This document shows positions 43,625 through 55,104 of a stretch of DNA of 64,000 nt, in pieces. Both the position numbers and the translations under genes were made by a program. The stretch covers positions 3,118,588 to 3,182,587 of the forward strand of contig NZ_CP056199.1 in NCBI RefSeq assembly GCF_013782625.1, read 5' to 3'. The stretch comes from Enterobacter sp. RHBSTW-00994. Its GTDB lineage: Bacteria; Pseudomonadota; Gammaproteobacteria; Enterobacterales; Enterobacteriaceae. The notes beneath the pieces are model-generated. The model worked only from the letters and a program-made list of their open reading frames with translations. It was not told where the DNA came from and made no database searches. The first letter of the stretch is position 1, and each line of letters starts with the position of its first letter.

Positions 43625-44635
43625 TTATTTCTTGCGCGCGTATTTCAGAGAATCCAGCGCTACGGCGAAGATGATGATCGCCCCTTTAATGATGTACTGC
43701 CAGTAAGGGTTCACACCGATGTAGGTCAGACCGTAGTTGATAACGGTAAAGATGATGACACCTGTTACCACACCGATAACCGTTCCTACGCCACCGCTAA
43801 AGGAAACCCCGCCGACCACACACGCTGCAATCGCATCCAGTTCGTACATGAACCCAAGGTTGTTGGTTGCAGAGCCTATACGGCCCGCCTCCAGCATCCC
43901 ACCGAATGCGTAAAACACGCCAGACAAGGCATAAATCATCAACAGGTTCAGCGCAACGTTAACACCAGAGACTTTCGCCGCTTCCGGGTTGCCACCGATA
44001 GCAAAGATGTTTTTACCGAAGCGGGTTTTGTTCCACAGGATCCAGACAAAGCCTACCGCAATCAACGCGTAGAAGGTGATGTAAGACAAGCGGAAGCTGC
44101 CCAGCGCGACAAAGCCCTGCGTAAAGGTCGAGAAGCCACTGTCGAAACCTGAAATCGGAGATGCACCCACGAAGTCATAGTAAAGGGAGTTGATACCGTA
44201 AACGATAATCATCGTGCCCAGTGTGGTAATAAACGGCGTAACATTCAGGTAAGCGATGATAATACCGTTAATAAGACCAATTACTGCGCCAACAGCACAC
44301 ACGATCAAGACCACCAGGATAATCGGCATGGTAGCCATTTCTGGGAAGACCTTGTTGGCGTTTTCCATCGACTGTAGCAGGGTTGCCGCCACAACAGCCG
44401 CCAATCCCACCTGACGTCCTGCTGACAGGTCAGTACCCTGTGTGACGATAAGTCCCGCAACACCTAATGCGATGATAATACGCACGGAGGACTGCGTCAG
44501 AATGTTACTTAAGTTCAGTAAACTTAAGAACGTGGGGTCCTGGATAATAATAATGGCCAGCAACACTAAAAGAACAACGTAAATACCGCCGTCTTTCAGA
44601 TAAGTGAGAAAACTTTTTTTATTTAACGCACTCAT
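43625..44635 (-). CDS. mglC: Galactose/methyl-galactoside ABC permease MglC
   Basis: 336 residues, ten or so spans, of the ribose/galactose permease family (GLAGLIVTQGTDLSAGRQVGLAAVVA-like loop, NPEAAKVSGVNVALN). Forms the channel of MglBAC. Third gene of the operon, 15 nt after mglA. Confidence 0.96.
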   Translation of the reverse strand: MSALNKKSFLTYLKDGGIYVVLLVLLAIIIIQDPTFLSLLNLSNILTQSSVRIIIALGVAGLIVTQGTDLSAGRQVGLAAVVAATLLQSMENANKVFPEMATMPIILVVLIVCAVGAVIGLINGIIIAYLNVTPFITTLGTMIIVYGINSLYYDFVGASPISGFDSGFSTFTQGFVALGSFRLSYITFYALIAVGFVWILWNKTRFGKNIFAIGGNPEAAKVSGVNVALNLLMIYALSGVFYAFGGMLEAGRIGSATNNLGFMYELDAIAACVVGGVSFSGGVGTVIGVVTGVIIFTVINYGLTYIGVNPYWQYIIKGAIIIFAVALDSLKYARKK

Positions 44636-44650
44636 AAGGAGCCCCTGATC

Positions 44651-46171
44651 TTAAAGGTGCAAAGACGCAAGACGCAAAATTTCATTTTGCGTTGTCGTTT
44701 TGGTGTCAACAATACCGGCAACGAGACCATTGCTCATAACCAGAATACGGTCTGTGATCCCTAACAATTCCGGCATTTCGGAAGAAATAATAATAATCCC
44801 TTTATTCTTTTTAGCCAGTTCAGCGATCAACTGATAAATTTCAAATTTTGCACCAACATCGATACCACGGGTAGGCTCGTCCAGCATGAGAATTTCTGGC
44901 TGGGTTAATAACCAACGACCGATAATAACTTTCTGCTGGTTACCACCAGAAAGTGAACCGATTTGAGTACGGTGACCCGGTGTTTTAACCCGCATCGAGT
45001 CAATAACCCACTGGGTATCACTCTTCATACGCGAATTATCCAACAGGCCAATTTTACTTTTGTAGTTGCGAATATTAGAAATTAACGAGTTAAAGTTAAT
45101 ATCCAGATAAGCATAAATACCCGTTGAGCGACGCTCTTCGGTCACCAGCGCAAAACCATGATTAATGGCCTCGTTGGCATTATGGTTGTTAATCTGTTTA
45201 CCGTGCAGCGTGATCGTCCCACCGGATTTCTCACGGATACCAAACAATGTTTCCACGATATCCGTACGTTTTGCCCCAACCAGTCCGGCGATCCCCAGAA
45301 TTTCGCCTTTATGCAGGTCGAAAGAGATATCGCGAATCGAGGGCTGGCGCAGGGATGTCAGGTTGCGCACCTCAAGGATCACTTCACCGGGTTTGTTTTC
45401 TCTGTCCGGGAAACGCTGGTTCAGTGAACGGCCAACCATCATGGCGATGATCTTATCCATATCCAGCCCTTCCAGAGGCTGAGTGGCAATCCACTGACCG
45501 TCACGCAAAATCGTGATTTCATCACACAACTGGAAGATCTCTTCCATTTTATGCGAGATATAAACAATACCGCAGCCGCGATCTTTCAATTTACGGATAA
45601 TAGTGAAAAGGTGGTTAACCTCTTTTTCCGTCAATGATGATGTCGGCTCATCCATGATGACGATTTTGGCATCATAGGAGAAGGCTTTCGCAATTTCGAT
45701 CATCTGCATTTGGGAAACAGATAATGTTCCTACGCGTGCACGCGGATCAATATCAATATCCAGCTCATCGAAAATGGCTTTGGTGTCGCGATACATTTTA
45801 TCCTGATCGACAAATACACCTTTGGTTGGATATCGCCCCAACCACATATTGTCCATTACCGAACGTTGCAGTACCAGGTTCAATTCCTGATGAACCATTG
45901 AGATACCATTTTCCAGTGCTTCTTTAGCTGAATGGAAATCGATCTCTTTCCCCTGAAAAAGAATACTGCCAGAATCTTTTTGATAGATCCCAAAAAGACA
46001 TTTTAATAATGTTGATTTACCTGCGCCGTTCTCACCCATTAATGCATGAATGGAATGCGGGCGGACGTTTAAATTCACATTATCGAGTGCCTTAACGCCG
46101 GGAAAAGACTTGTTGACACCACTCATTTCTAACAAGAATTCACCGGACGACTGAGTATTTGTGCTGACCAT
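44651..46171 (-). CDS. mglA: Galactose/methyl-galactoside ABC ATPase MglA
   Basis: 506 residues from ATG 46171 (E. coli length). Two fused ABC domains. The first has GENGAGKST and [14 protein letters not shown]; the second has the usual degenerate Walker A (GLVGAKRTD) and an intact [15 protein letters not shown] and [11 protein letters not shown]. Hydrolyses ATP to drive MglC. Co-transcribed with mglB and mglC. Confidence 0.97.
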   Translation of the reverse strand: MVSTNTQSSGEFLLEMSGVNKSFPGVKALDNVNLNVRPHSIHALMGENGAGKSTLLKCLFGIYQKDSGSILFQGKEIDFHSAKEALENGISMVHQELNLVLQRSVMDNMWLGRYPTKGVFVDQDKMYRDTKAIFDELDIDIDPRARVGTLSVSQMQMIEIAKAFSYDAKIVIMDEPTSSLTEKEVNHLFTIIRKLKDRGCGIVYISHKMEEIFQLCDEITILRDGQWIATQPLEGLDMDKIIAMMVGRSLNQRFPDRENKPGEVILEVRNLTSLRQPSIRDISFDLHKGEILGIAGLVGAKRTDIVETLFGIREKSGGTITLHGKQINNHNANEAINHGFALVTEERRSTGIYAYLDINFNSLISNIRNYKSKIGLLDNSRMKSDTQWVIDSMRVKTPGHRTQIGSLSGGNQQKVIIGRWLLTQPEILMLDEPTRGIDVGAKFEIYQLIAELAKKNKGIIIISSEMPELLGITDRILVMSNGLVAGIVDTKTTTQNEILRLASLHL

Positions 46172-46209
46172 AATTATACCTTGTTGGCCTCGCATATCGC
46201 GTTATAAAA

Positions 46210-46229
46210 GGGCGCAACGAATTGCGCCC
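46210..46229 (-). terminator. mglB-mglA intercistronic hairpin
   Basis: GGGCGCAA pairs with TTGCGCCC around 4 nt, directly after mglB. No U-run; it probably protects the 3' end of mglB mRNA so that the binding protein is made in excess. Confidence 0.6.
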
Positions 46230-46250
46230 AGTGGAGACATTTCAAATCAC

Positions 46251-47249
46251 TTATTTACCGATAAACTCAGCCAGGTTTGACTGGTCTACGCCCACATAAG
46301 GTACGCGAACGATTTTATTTTCGATTTTCCAGTTAGTGCCATCAGCCGCACCTTTACCTTCAGCCAGGTTTTTAGCCAGATCGAAGCTTGCTTTTGCCTG
46401 GTTGTTGGCATCGTTCAGCACCGTACCGGCCATCGCGCCAGATTTAACCAGTGCCAGTGCTTCTGGTAATGCATCCACACCAAATACCGGAATGGAGGAT
46501 TTGTTGTGCGCTTTCAGCGCTTCAACCGCACCCATTGCCATCGCATCGTTGTTGGCGATAACCACTTCGATTTTGTTCGCATTCGGGCCAGACAACCATG
46601 CATCCATCTTATCTTTTGCCTGAGCGGTATCCCACATTGCGGTATCTAACGCCAGTTGCTGCGTTTTCAAACCTTTATCATTCAGCTCTTTGATCACGTA
46701 GGTGGTACGTGCTTCAGCATCCGGATGGCCTGGTTCACCTTTCAGCAGAACAAACTGAATCTGACCATCTTTATTCAGATCCCAGTTCGGGTTAGCGGCC
46801 CAGTGTTTGGCAATCAGATCGCCCTGGATAATACCGGATTCTTTGGAATCAGTACCCACATAGAAGGCTTTGTCGTAGCTGTCCAGCGCTTTGCGAGAAG
46901 GTTCTTTGTTGAAGAACACAATTGGCACATTCTGCCCACGCGCTTTCTCGATTACCGTACCTGCCGCAGCCGGGTCAACCAGGTTGATAGCCAGTGCTTT
47001 CACACCTTTCGCCAGCAAAACGTCGATCTGATCGTTTTGTTTGGACTGGTCGTTCTGGGAGTCGTTCATCAGCAGCTGAACGTCTGGCGCTGCCTTAGCA
47101 TCTTTCTCGATAGCTTTACGCACAACAGACATGAAGTTGTCGTCGTATTTATAGATAGTCACACCAATACGGGTTTCCGCAGCGTGCGCTGCTGCACCAA
47201 AAAGCATGCTTGCCATAACAGCAGACAGAGTCAACACCTTCTTATTCAT
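46251..47249 (-). CDS. mglB: Galactose-binding periplasmic protein MglB
   Basis: 332 residues with a signal peptide cleaved after AAHA (residue 23). The mature protein starts [22 protein letters not shown]; the calcium loop DLNKDGQIQ and the sugar-binding FNKEPSR and NNDAMAMGA motifs are present. Also the chemoreceptor ligand for Trg. First gene of mglBAC, expressed from a CRP- and Gal-regulated promoter. Confidence 0.97.
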   Translation of the reverse strand: MNKKVLTLSAVMASMLFGAAAHAAETRIGVTIYKYDDNFMSVVRKAIEKDAKAAPDVQLLMNDSQNDQSKQNDQIDVLLAKGVKALAINLVDPAAAGTVIEKARGQNVPIVFFNKEPSRKALDSYDKAFYVGTDSKESGIIQGDLIAKHWAANPNWDLNKDGQIQFVLLKGEPGHPDAEARTTYVIKELNDKGLKTQQLALDTAMWDTAQAKDKMDAWLSGPNANKIEVVIANNDAMAMGAVEALKAHNKSSIPVFGVDALPEALALVKSGAMAGTVLNDANNQAKASFDLAKNLAEGKGAADGTNWKIENKIVRVPYVGVDQSNLAEFIGK

Positions 47250-47472
47250 GGTATCTCCGGTTTTTTTATGCAGGGTAGTTCTTGTGAATAACGGTCGGCG
47301 GGCAGATGTTAATAAAACGTTTCTGTCAGCCGAAGTTCACTTATAAAATTTCTATCTTCCGTGTTCGGTAACGCTCCAGAAATGCGTTTTATTGGTTGTT
47401 TGTGGCTGCCTGGCTATAGTGAAAGTGATTAATCACCGTTACATAGCGTTTCAGCTCCTAAAACGCTGACAT

Positions 47473-47530
47473 CATAGTCAGCGCATTGTTAAGATACTGT
47501 GAATTTACTCACAGATTGAAAACGGTTACA
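47473..47530 (-). promoter_or_regulatory. mgl promoter: Gal operator and CRP site
   Basis: The minus strand reads TGTAACCGTTTTCA (47517-47530), a good GalR/GalS operator. It is followed by a perfect CRP core, TGTGA-N6-TCACA (47498-47513). TATGAT at 47473-47478 is a -10 candidate at a distance that places CRP near -40, a class II site. This matches the known E. coli mgl control. Confidence 0.85.
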
Positions 47531-47543
47531 TCACCCTATGTAA

Positions 47544-48566
47544 TCAGTTAGTGATCGGAGCCACAATTTGCCGAATAGAAACTGAGTGACGTCGTACTAA
47601 AGTCGGCATGAAACAGTGTGTTGCGTTAGGATCCTGCAGCCCTGCTGCGCCCTGTAACGCCAGCTCTGTTGCCAGTTTCGCCATCGAGGCAATGGGGTAT
47701 CTCACTGTAGTCAGTTGCGGATCGGTGTAACGGGCAATCGGGATATCGTCAAAACCAATCAACGACAGATGCTGTGGCACAGCAATCCCATTGTCTTTCA
47801 ACGCCGTTAGCGCGCCTGCGGCCATGTTATCGTTATAGGTAAAGACCGCCGAAAGCTGGAGATTTCGACCAAGCAACTCGACCATTGCCGCTTCTCCCCC
47901 TTGCATATCCGGCGTCCCCGTGCCAACCCAGCTCTCAAGGGGCACAATGCCGTGCTCTTTCAACGCATTTTGCCACCCTTCACGACGCATATCTTCGTCT
48001 TCAATAGAGTGGCTGGAAGCCAGATAACCGATACGCTGATGACCATTATTAATGAGCATGCGTGTTGCCATCATCGCACCACTCACGTTGTCCAACCCAA
48101 CACAACGATGGGCATAGCCAGGGACGATTCGGTTGATCAATACCATACCTGGGATCTGTTCCATAAACCCGGCCAGCTCTTCATCACTTAACGCTTTTGA
48201 GTGAACAATCAGAGCGTTACAGCGTTGACGAATCAGTACTTCAATGGCATGACGCTCTTTTTCAGCCTCATGATAGCTGTTACCGATCAAGACATATTTT
48301 TGATGCTGCTGGGCAACAACATCGACAGCCTTCACCAGCGCACCAAAAAAGGCATCCGATACGTCCATTACCACCACGCCAATGGTGTCGCTCACCTGAG
48401 TAGCTAATGCCTGCGCATTGGCGTTAGGTCGGTATCCCAGTTGCGTGACGGCTTTCATCACTGTTTCACGGGTTTCAGGGCTAACCAGCGCGCTGTTGTT
48501 CAGCACGCGGGAGACAGTAGCAACAGAAACGCCCGCCTGGCGGGCGACGTCACGAATGGTGATCAT
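47544..48566 (-). CDS. galS: Mgl repressor and gal isorepressor GalS
   Basis: 340 residues from ATG 48566. LacI-type HTH ([22 protein letters not shown]) and hinge (ANAQALATQ), then a sugar-binding core ([20 protein letters not shown]...[14 protein letters not shown]). Represses mglBAC and its own gene, relieved by D-galactose/fucose. Slightly shorter than E. coli at the C-terminus. Confidence 0.96.
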   Translation of the reverse strand: MITIRDVARQAGVSVATVSRVLNNSALVSPETRETVMKAVTQLGYRPNANAQALATQVSDTIGVVVMDVSDAFFGALVKAVDVVAQQHQKYVLIGNSYHEAEKERHAIEVLIRQRCNALIVHSKALSDEELAGFMEQIPGMVLINRIVPGYAHRCVGLDNVSGAMMATRMLINNGHQRIGYLASSHSIEDEDMRREGWQNALKEHGIVPLESWVGTGTPDMQGGEAAMVELLGRNLQLSAVFTYNDNMAAGALTALKDNGIAVPQHLSLIGFDDIPIARYTDPQLTTVRYPIASMAKLATELALQGAAGLQDPNATHCFMPTLVRRHSVSIRQIVAPITN

Positions 48567-48676
48567 GTTCACCATCCTTCAAAGGATTGCAGCAACTCAC
48601 AGACACCCCCTGTGTTTAGCAAGGTGGCTATTTTGGCAGCGAGAGAGAGGGGACTACGTGAAGAAGGTCACACTGA

Positions 48677-48690
48677 TGAAAACGGTTACA
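48677..48690 (-). promoter_or_regulatory. Gal operator at the galS promoter
   Basis: TGAAAACGGTTACA on the plus strand, the same 14 bases as the mgl operator, 111 nt before the galS ATG. Supports galS autoregulation. It lies in the narrow gap with yeiB. Confidence 0.85.
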
Positions 48691-48721
48691 TCCGTTTTGT
48701 TAATGATTGTGATCCAGATCG

Positions 48722-49879
48722 TTATCTGGATGTATTACTCAATGATACACCTGAAGCATGTATGGTTAATTGTCGCCATACCCACTCCAGTGGCCCCTGG
48801 CGGAAATAGCGCAGCCAGATAACGGAAAACGCCACATTGACTGCCCAGACCGGAATAACAAACGCCAGTAGCCCAAGACGGTCGAACTTCATAAACAGGC
48901 CAAAACGATAAAACAGTGTCGTGCAAATGAGCGTTTGCAGAATGTAATTGCTTAGCGCCATCCGTCCCACGCACGCCACTGCACTCACGAGTCTGGAGCG
49001 ACACAGTTGCGGCCAGAAGCCATAAATCAACGCCGCGTAGCCGATAGTCTGAAACGGTGCACCCAGCTCACGCGGAACCTGAAGCAGAAATGCACACCAC
49101 CGATAGTCCCAGTGAATGTACCATTGCGTCACGATCGCAGGCAGATTGATCAGGACACCGAGTAAAACCAGTCCTGCACCTGTCCAACGGTAATGCCGGA
49201 GACTGAATTCGCCCTTCAGCCAACCCGTGCGCATCAACGCAGCCCCCATCAACATCATTCCCGCCAATTGCCAGCCATACTGCGCACCCAACGCGAGGAG
49301 GTTATCACCCAGCATATCCGCGCGATTACCGATCGCTTCTGCACCCCCTTTGAACTTCCAGAATTGCTCGTACTGGAGATTAGCCGCATCCGGGATCCAC
49401 GAACGATTGGTTGCTCCACCTGAAATCATCCCCAGCAGAAGCAAAACGGCAATGCCCATCAAATACAACATCACGCCAGTGTTAAACAGGCTTTTCACAT
49501 TGTGGGCGTCGCGGATCATTCGCCAGCAGATCAATCCCACCAGCCCATAGGCCAGCAAAATGTCGCCATCCCAGAAAAACAACCCGTGGATAAAACCGAG
49601 AATAACCAACAGCGTCAGACGCGACTGGATCCAGCGTTTGCCACGTTTAAGCAGCATTTGCAGACCCGCGCCAAACAAGAGGGCGAAGAGAGTGAGGAAT
49701 TTAACCTGCGCGAAGAGATCGAGCACAGCCCAGGTCCAGGCATCACGACGGGTAATGTCGCCATACCACGCAGGATTAAGATAGGCAGCCTTCGGCAGGC
49801 CAAAGGCGCTGATATTTAGCAGCAGGATACCGAGAATGGCGACGCCGCGAACAAAATCGAGCGTGACGTTTCGCTCCAT
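48722..49879 (-). CDS. yeiB: DUF418 family membrane protein YeiB
   Basis: 385 residues, about ten spans. Conserved LDFVRGVAILGILLLNISAF near the start and the C-terminal DUF418 part (GRMALSNYILQTL, GPLEWVWRQLT). No known function. Follows folE in the same direction with 17 nt between, so they are probably co-transcribed as in E. coli. Confidence 0.94.
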   Translation of the reverse strand: MERNVTLDFVRGVAILGILLLNISAFGLPKAAYLNPAWYGDITRRDAWTWAVLDLFAQVKFLTLFALLFGAGLQMLLKRGKRWIQSRLTLLVILGFIHGLFFWDGDILLAYGLVGLICWRMIRDAHNVKSLFNTGVMLYLMGIAVLLLLGMISGGATNRSWIPDAANLQYEQFWKFKGGAEAIGNRADMLGDNLLALGAQYGWQLAGMMLMGAALMRTGWLKGEFSLRHYRWTGAGLVLLGVLINLPAIVTQWYIHWDYRWCAFLLQVPRELGAPFQTIGYAALIYGFWPQLCRSRLVSAVACVGRMALSNYILQTLICTTLFYRFGLFMKFDRLGLLAFVIPVWAVNVAFSVIWLRYFRQGPLEWVWRQLTIHASGVSLSNTSR

Positions 49880-49896
49880 GTACCCTGCCCTGTGTA

Positions 49897-50565
49897 TTAG
49901 TTGTGGTGACGCACGGCGCGCAGGAACTCCTGGCGGGTGTTCTGGCTTGATTTAAACAGACCGCCCAGTGAGGTCGTGGTGGTCGCACTGGTGGCATCAC
50001 GAACGCCGCGCGCTTTCACACAATAATGAACCGCGTCGATGGACACTGCCACGTTGTTCGTTCCTAACAATGTTTGCAGCGCTGTCAGGATCTGCTGCGT
50101 CAGACGCTCCTGCACCTGCGGACGCTGGGCAAAGAACTGGACGATACGGTTAATCTTGGACAAACCAATCACCGTCTCTTTCGGGATGTAGGCGACGGTC
50201 GCTTTGCCATCGATGGTGACAAAGTGATGCTCGCAAGTGCTGGTCAGCGTGATATCGCGTACCGTCACCATTTCATCGACCTTCATCTTATTTTCGATAA
50301 CGGTAATTTTCGGGAAGTTAGCGTAATCAAGACCAGAGAAGATCTCGTCAACATACATTTTGGCGATGCGGTGCGGAGTCTCCATCAAGCTGTCATCGCT
50401 CAGATCGAGATTCAGCAGTTGCATGATCTCGGTCATATGCCCGGAAATCAGACGCTTGCGTGTTTCATTGTCAATTTCATTGACTGGCGGACGCAGTGGT
50501 GTTTCGAGACCGCGCGCCACCAGGGCTTCATGGACCAGGGCAGCTTCTTTACTGAGTGATGGCAT
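49897..50565 (-). CDS. folE: GTP cyclohydrolase I
   Basis: 222 residues from ATG 50565, as in E. coli. Converts GTP to dihydroneopterin triphosphate, the first step of folate synthesis. Zinc-site motifs CEHHF (near 110-114) and [11 protein letters not shown] (Cys near 181) are present, with [21 protein letters not shown]. Upstream gene of the folE-yeiB pair. Confidence 0.97.
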   Translation of the reverse strand: MPSLSKEAALVHEALVARGLETPLRPPVNEIDNETRKRLISGHMTEIMQLLNLDLSDDSLMETPHRIAKMYVDEIFSGLDYANFPKITVIENKMKVDEMVTVRDITLTSTCEHHFVTIDGKATVAYIPKETVIGLSKINRIVQFFAQRPQVQERLTQQILTALQTLLGTNNVAVSIDAVHYCVKARGVRDATSATTTTSLGGLFKSSQNTRQEFLRAVRHHN

Positions 50566-50683
50566 TCTTGTCTCCTGCAGGTGTGACTGTCTTTTGCCCT
50601 CGTTGTGGCAAAAGTGTGCGCTCATTGTGCGTGAGGTAGCACACATAATCCAGTATTCACGACGATAATTATTGCAATTGTTG

Positions 50684-51817
50684 TTACCTTTCGGTTTGTC
50701 GGTTCCAGACTAATGCCCCTCCAACAAACAACGCAACGCCCGCAAGCCCCAACGCAGGCTCAAGCCGGTGCGTAAACCAGGTGGATAGGGCTGACGTGAC
50801 GGGGCCAATGAGCTGCCCGATTGCGTAGCCTGTAGTGAGCAATCCCGCCATATAGCGTGTGTACTCTGGAGCCAGTTCACGGCCATAGAGTAAGGAGAGC
50901 TGAACGGCACATAAAAATCCGCCGCCCACCAGCAACCCACCCGCTAACAGACCGCTGAGACCCGGCAACAGCCAGGCAGCCAGTACACCGACACCCTGCA
51001 ACCACAAGACAATAGCCAGCCGGCGATTGGATGATGAGGTATGCCGAAGCGCAATACTGAGCGCAATCCCCACCACCGCGGCTGCACCAAAAAGCGGCCA
51101 GACAAATTGTGCGAACAGACTGCCCGGAAAACGCGCTGCGGCCATTTGTGATAAAAACGTCGCCGGAAGGATATAACCGAACCCGGCCAGACTATAACTC
51201 CAGACCAGACGCCGTAAATCGACCGTGAGGATGAGGGGTTCAGGTGCGGTTTCCGGTCGGTGTAGCTGCCCCGTACGCGGAAGGTAACGCGCCACCAGGA
51301 CAATTAAAACCAGCGCCAGCACCCCATAAATTTGCCAGGCTGCGCCGGCAGAGAGCGCTCGCGACTGGATATAAACCGCCAGAAACCCGCTCAGGGCGAT
51401 GCCCGCTCCAGGGCCTGCAAATACCGCCGCACTGAGACCAGGTTTGCCCAGTTGTCCAAGCCGTTCATTTGTCCAGGCCGCAATCAGCACCATGGACCAG
51501 CCGCTCATGCAGCCAATCACAAAGCGAATCAGACCATGAATAATGGCGTTATCCGCAAGAGCAGAGAGCAGCGTGAGCGCTACCGCGCCGAAAATCCCGA
51601 CGTACAGCCGGGTTTCAACGAAACGGTGCGCACGCATCGCGTCCCATGCGCCCACCAGATACCCCAAATAGTTCATCGCGGCCACCAACCCGGCGCTGGT
51701 TAAAGTGAGTTGTCCGGCCGCAATCATCAGTGGAACCTGAGGTGTAAAGGCAAAACGACCGATCCCCATCACCACGACCAGAACGACAAACCCGCTGAGC
51801 GCAATACGCAGCGCCAT
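50684..51817 (-). CDS. YbfB/YjiJ-family MFS transporter
   Basis: 377 residues from ATG 51817 after GGAG (a GTG at 51823 is in frame). Twelve spans of the YbfB/YjiJ group: [15 protein letters not shown] at the start, [13 protein letters not shown], and [15 protein letters not shown]. Substrate unknown; possibly an exporter. It sits between folE and yeiG, where I do not recall an E. coli gene. Confidence 0.86.
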   Translation of the reverse strand: MALRIALSGFVVLVVVMGIGRFAFTPQVPLMIAAGQLTLTSAGLVAAMNYLGYLVGAWDAMRAHRFVETRLYVGIFGAVALTLLSALADNAIIHGLIRFVIGCMSGWSMVLIAAWTNERLGQLGKPGLSAAVFAGPGAGIALSGFLAVYIQSRALSAGAAWQIYGVLALVLIVLVARYLPRTGQLHRPETAPEPLILTVDLRRLVWSYSLAGFGYILPATFLSQMAAARFPGSLFAQFVWPLFGAAAVVGIALSIALRHTSSSNRRLAIVLWLQGVGVLAAWLLPGLSGLLAGGLLVGGGFLCAVQLSLLYGRELAPEYTRYMAGLLTTGYAIGQLIGPVTSALSTWFTHRLEPALGLAGVALFVGGALVWNRQTER

Positions 51818-51954
51818 GGCCACTCCAATTGTTAAAAATAAGTAAATTTATGATGCCGTATAGTGCCACAGAGCGAAAGTGAAAGTTGCTCACAGGTAAA
51901 TGAAAACGCTGTATTATGGCTTTAATGAAGATCAATTCGTACAAGGAGCCTTGC

Positions 51955-52791
51955 ATGGAACTGCTCGAAGAGCACCGTTGTTTTGAAGGTCGACAGCAGC
52001 GCTGGCGGCACGACTCCACCGTGCTGAACTGCGCCATGACGTTCAGCATTTTTCTGCCACCAACAGATGAAGGCGTGAAACCTCCCGTTCTGTTCTGGCT
52101 TTCCGGTTTAACCTGTAATGACGAAAATTTCACGACCAAAGCAGGCGCGCAGCGAGTTGCCACAGAGTTGGGAATTGCCCTGGTCATGCCGGATACCAGC
52201 CCGCGCGGCGACGGGGTGGCAGACGATGCCGGATACGACCTGGGTAAAGGTGCTGGTTTCTATGTGAATGCCACCGAGCAACCCTGGGCAAGCCACTACC
52301 GGATGTACGATTACATCCGCGATGAATTACCTGCGCTGATTCAGCGTGAGTTTGACGTGAGCGAACGTTGTGCGATAAGCGGTCACTCAATGGGGGGACA
52401 TGGGGCGTTGATCCTGGCGCTGAAAAACCCTGGAAAATTCACCAGCGTGTCAGCGTTTGCGCCAATAGTGAACCCGGCTCACGTGCCGTGGGGGCAAAAA
52501 GCGTTCACGAATTATCTGGGTGATGATGCGGAAAAATGGCAGGAATGGGACAGTTGTGCATTAATGCTGGCAAGCCCGTCGGAAAATGCCCTTCCTGTGC
52601 TTATCGATCAAGGCGATGCCGATCAGTTCCTCGCGGGACAGTTACAACCTGCCGTGCTTGCAGAAGCAGCACGCCAGAAAGACTGGCCGCTCACGTTACG
52701 CATTCAGCCAGGCTACGATCACAGCTATTATTTCATCGCATCGTTTATTGAAGATCATCTCCGCTTCCATGCGGAGCATCTGTTGAAGTAA
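51955..52791 (+). CDS. yeiG: S-formylglutathione hydrolase YeiG
   Basis: 278 residues from ATG 51955 after AAGGAG, equal to E. coli YeiG. An alpha/beta hydrolase of the esterase D family with the oxyanion and nucleophile motifs [13 protein letters not shown] and GHSMGGHG (nucleophile Ser), and the catalytic His in PGYDHSYYF. It hydrolyses S-formylglutathione to formate and glutathione. Terminator shared with cirA. Confidence 0.95.
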   Translation: MELLEEHRCFEGRQQRWRHDSTVLNCAMTFSIFLPPTDEGVKPPVLFWLSGLTCNDENFTTKAGAQRVATELGIALVMPDTSPRGDGVADDAGYDLGKGAGFYVNATEQPWASHYRMYDYIRDELPALIQREFDVSERCAISGHSMGGHGALILALKNPGKFTSVSAFAPIVNPAHVPWGQKAFTNYLGDDAEKWQEWDSCALMLASPSENALPVLIDQGDADQFLAGQLQPAVLAEAARQKDWPLTLRIQPGYDHSYYFIASFIEDHLRFHAEHLLK

Positions 52792-52804
52792 ATAAGCGCA
52801 CCGC

Positions 52805-52832
52805 TGCCCGGTCGCACAGTGCTGACCGGGCA
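52805..52832. terminator. Terminator between yeiG and cirA
   Basis: TGCCCGGTC and GACCGGGCA form a perfect 9-bp stem with a 10-nt loop, followed on the plus strand by TCTTTA. It lies between convergent stops. Confidence 0.7.
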
Positions 52833-52840
52833 TCTTTACA

Positions 52841-54811
52841 TCAGAACTGGTAATCCACCGCCATAAAGTAACGACGGCCATCTTCCGTATAGCTGTAGTC
52901 GTCACGGCTGAGATCTTTATCCAGCAGGTTCTGGACACCCGCGCGAAGCTTAACGTTTTTCGTTGCCTGCCACGCGCCACCAGTATTCCACACAACATAC
53001 CCTCCCGGTGTCGCCGCGCCATCAGTGATGGCACGTTTTTCACCGGTGTAGTTACCCTGCACGTAGAATGACCAGTCTTGCGTCGCCTGCCAGTCAACCG
53101 TGCCATTCGCGGTATGGAACGGAAGCTCAGACAGTGGCTTGTTATCACCATTACTGATATCACGCCCATCGTTGTAGGTGTAATTCAGCGTCATTTTCCA
53201 GTCTTCAGCCAGCGGGAATTTCAGTTCCGTCTCGACACCACGAATACGGGCCTTGTTGACGTTGTAATAACGGAAAATAGGCTCCCCGTCGGCGTTAAGC
53301 CCCACATAGTTCGGGTAGCTTTTTGCCTGCTTCACATTTGCCGTGCGGCTGATGCTAATACGGTCATCCACATCATTCTGGAAGGTGGTGATACTGGCCT
53401 GAACGCCTTCTAACCAGCCCTCTTCCCCGGCATAGTAAAGACCCAGTTCGAAGCTTTCACTGGTTTCAGGTTTCAGATCCGGGCTACCGACAATTTCACA
53501 TGCACCACGGCAGGAACCGGTTGTCCAGTCAGGGCTTAACTGCAACAGCGATGGCGCTTTAAAGGCCGTCGCCCAGCCGCCCTTCACCGTCACGGTGTCG
53601 GTGGCGTTATAGACCAGATACGCACGCGGACTCCAGTGGTCGCCATACGTTTCGTGATCGTCCATTCGCACGCCAGTGGTCAACGCCAGCGGCTCAAAAA
53701 TACGCCATTCATCTTCAATGAAGAGAGCGTACTGGCTTGCAGAGGTTTTGCTGCTGGAGCCACCCGTCAGGTTAACCGGATCGCTGAGCTTGTCGTGACG
53801 CCATTCACCACCGAAGGTAAACATCTGGTTAATCGGGCTCAGCGGCAGCACGAATTTTCCGTCTATGGCATTGCTTTCAGAGGTGATCGCACTGCTGTTG
53901 CCCGGGTTCTTATTATCCACTTTCTCGCCGTAGAATTTCAGCTCGCTGTTACCCACATCCCAACGGCCATTATGGCTCAGGGAGTAGTTCTGGCGCTCCA
54001 GGCGATTTTGGTCGAGAGAGTCTGAATCGCGATCCTGGCGGTCAAAGCCGTAACCTGCTGTGAAATCATGGTTTTCACTCGGCGTCCAGGCGAACTCAAC
54101 GTTGGCATCACGGCTGGTAAAGCCTTCGATACGTGGCGTTTCGCCGGTTGCGGAAGTTGCAGATTTCTGTTGTTCGTCTTTTTCACGTTTAGACAGGCTA
54201 CCAAAAGCTTTCAGCCCCAGTACGCCATCGACCAGCGGACCGCTGGTATAAAACTGGCCGTTGTAGGTATCACCGCGATCGCGATGTTCCTGAATAGTCG
54301 TGTCTGCCGTCAGCGTACCGGTCCATTTTTGACCAATTTTCTTGGTAATAATGTTAACCACGCCGCCCAGTGCATCTGAGCCATACAGTGAGGACATTGG
54401 CCCGCGAACCACTTCGATGCGTTCAATTGCATCCACCGGGACCCAGTTAAGATCGAAGTCGTTATGACGGAAAACAGCATTGCGGGAGTTAACGCGTTTG
54501 CCATCCACCAGGATCAGCGTATAGCTGCTGTCGAGGCCACGGATGCTAACGCCTTTACGGTTGTCACCTTCGTTCGTGAGCTGCACGCCTGGAACGTCCT
54601 GTAACACATCTTTGAGATTCTGAACGGGTTTGCGTTGCAAATCTTCCTGGGTGATCACGCTGATACTGGCCGGTGCGTCTTTCAGGTTTTGCTCGGTCGC
54701 CGATGCCGTCACGACCATCGTGTCGCCGGATTCTGCTGCGATGACAGGCAGTGCCAGGGACATTGCGGACGCACAAAGTCCTCCCCTGACGAAGGGATTC
54801 AACCTAAACAT
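52841..54811 (-). CDS. cirA: TonB-dependent catecholate receptor CirA
   Basis: 656 residues. Signal peptide cleaved near AAES (about 26), then the TonB box ([12 protein letters not shown]), a plug domain (to about 160) and the 22-strand barrel ending with aromatic Phe (AVDYQF). Takes up catechol siderophores and their breakdown products and is the colicin Ia/Ib receptor in E. coli. A Fur box lies upstream. Confidence 0.96.
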   Translation of the reverse strand: MFRLNPFVRGGLCASAMSLALPVIAAESGDTMVVTASATEQNLKDAPASISVITQEDLQRKPVQNLKDVLQDVPGVQLTNEGDNRKGVSIRGLDSSYTLILVDGKRVNSRNAVFRHNDFDLNWVPVDAIERIEVVRGPMSSLYGSDALGGVVNIITKKIGQKWTGTLTADTTIQEHRDRGDTYNGQFYTSGPLVDGVLGLKAFGSLSKREKDEQQKSATSATGETPRIEGFTSRDANVEFAWTPSENHDFTAGYGFDRQDRDSDSLDQNRLERQNYSLSHNGRWDVGNSELKFYGEKVDNKNPGNSSAITSESNAIDGKFVLPLSPINQMFTFGGEWRHDKLSDPVNLTGGSSSKTSASQYALFIEDEWRIFEPLALTTGVRMDDHETYGDHWSPRAYLVYNATDTVTVKGGWATAFKAPSLLQLSPDWTTGSCRGACEIVGSPDLKPETSESFELGLYYAGEEGWLEGVQASITTFQNDVDDRISISRTANVKQAKSYPNYVGLNADGEPIFRYYNVNKARIRGVETELKFPLAEDWKMTLNYTYNDGRDISNGDNKPLSELPFHTANGTVDWQATQDWSFYVQGNYTGEKRAITDGAATPGGYVVWNTGGAWQATKNVKLRAGVQNLLDKDLSRDDYSYTEDGRRYFMAVDYQF

Positions 54812-54996
54812 TCCATATCTCCATGAGGTAAAAACAACTAAATCAAATAATTATTGCTCACAGTGCCGTATATACCGCCTGCATCTTTGGCAGGTCGATC
54901 ATCTCTTTATTTGCAGGTGTGGCAGCAATATCACTGCCCTGATAAAGGGGGTGATACCGAGTCCTTCATCCTTTTTGATTACGGCGTAACGATAAA

Positions 54997-55015
54997 GCAA
55001 ACGATAACCATTATC
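54997..55015 (-). promoter_or_regulatory. Fur box upstream of cirA
   Basis: On the minus strand GATAATGGTTATCGTTTGC matches 14 of 19 positions of the Fur consensus, including the complete left GATAATG. It lies about 190 nt before the cirA ATG, in line with iron repression. Confidence 0.75.
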
Positions 55016-55060
55016 AATTTAATTGTTAGGAATCATGTCAAATTTACATAATATGGAGAT

Positions 55061-55087
55061 AAAAAAACCCGCTCAAATGAGCGGGTT
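55061..55087 (-). terminator. lysP terminator
   Basis: A perfect 10-bp stem (AACCCGCTCA / TGAGCGGGTT) with 2 nt between arms, and on the minus strand a following T-run. It lies 18 nt after lysP. Confidence 0.9.
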
Positions 55088-55104
55088 AAGAGAGAGGAAG
55101 TGCA

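Noticed and set aside
47425..47436. Palindrome GTGATTAATCAC in the mglB leader as a second CRP site
   Set aside because: The half-sites have the wrong spacing for CRP, and a perfect CRP site lies 70 nt away.
48652..48822. Hydrophobic plus-strand ORF MKTVTSVLLMIVIQIVIW in the galS-yeiB gap
   Set aside because: It overlaps the galS operator and runs into the antisense of yeiB; it has no ribosome binding site and its end is a yeiB shadow.
54854..55051. 65-codon ORF in the cirA upstream region
   Set aside because: It covers the Fur box and has no Shine-Dalgarno or family-like features.
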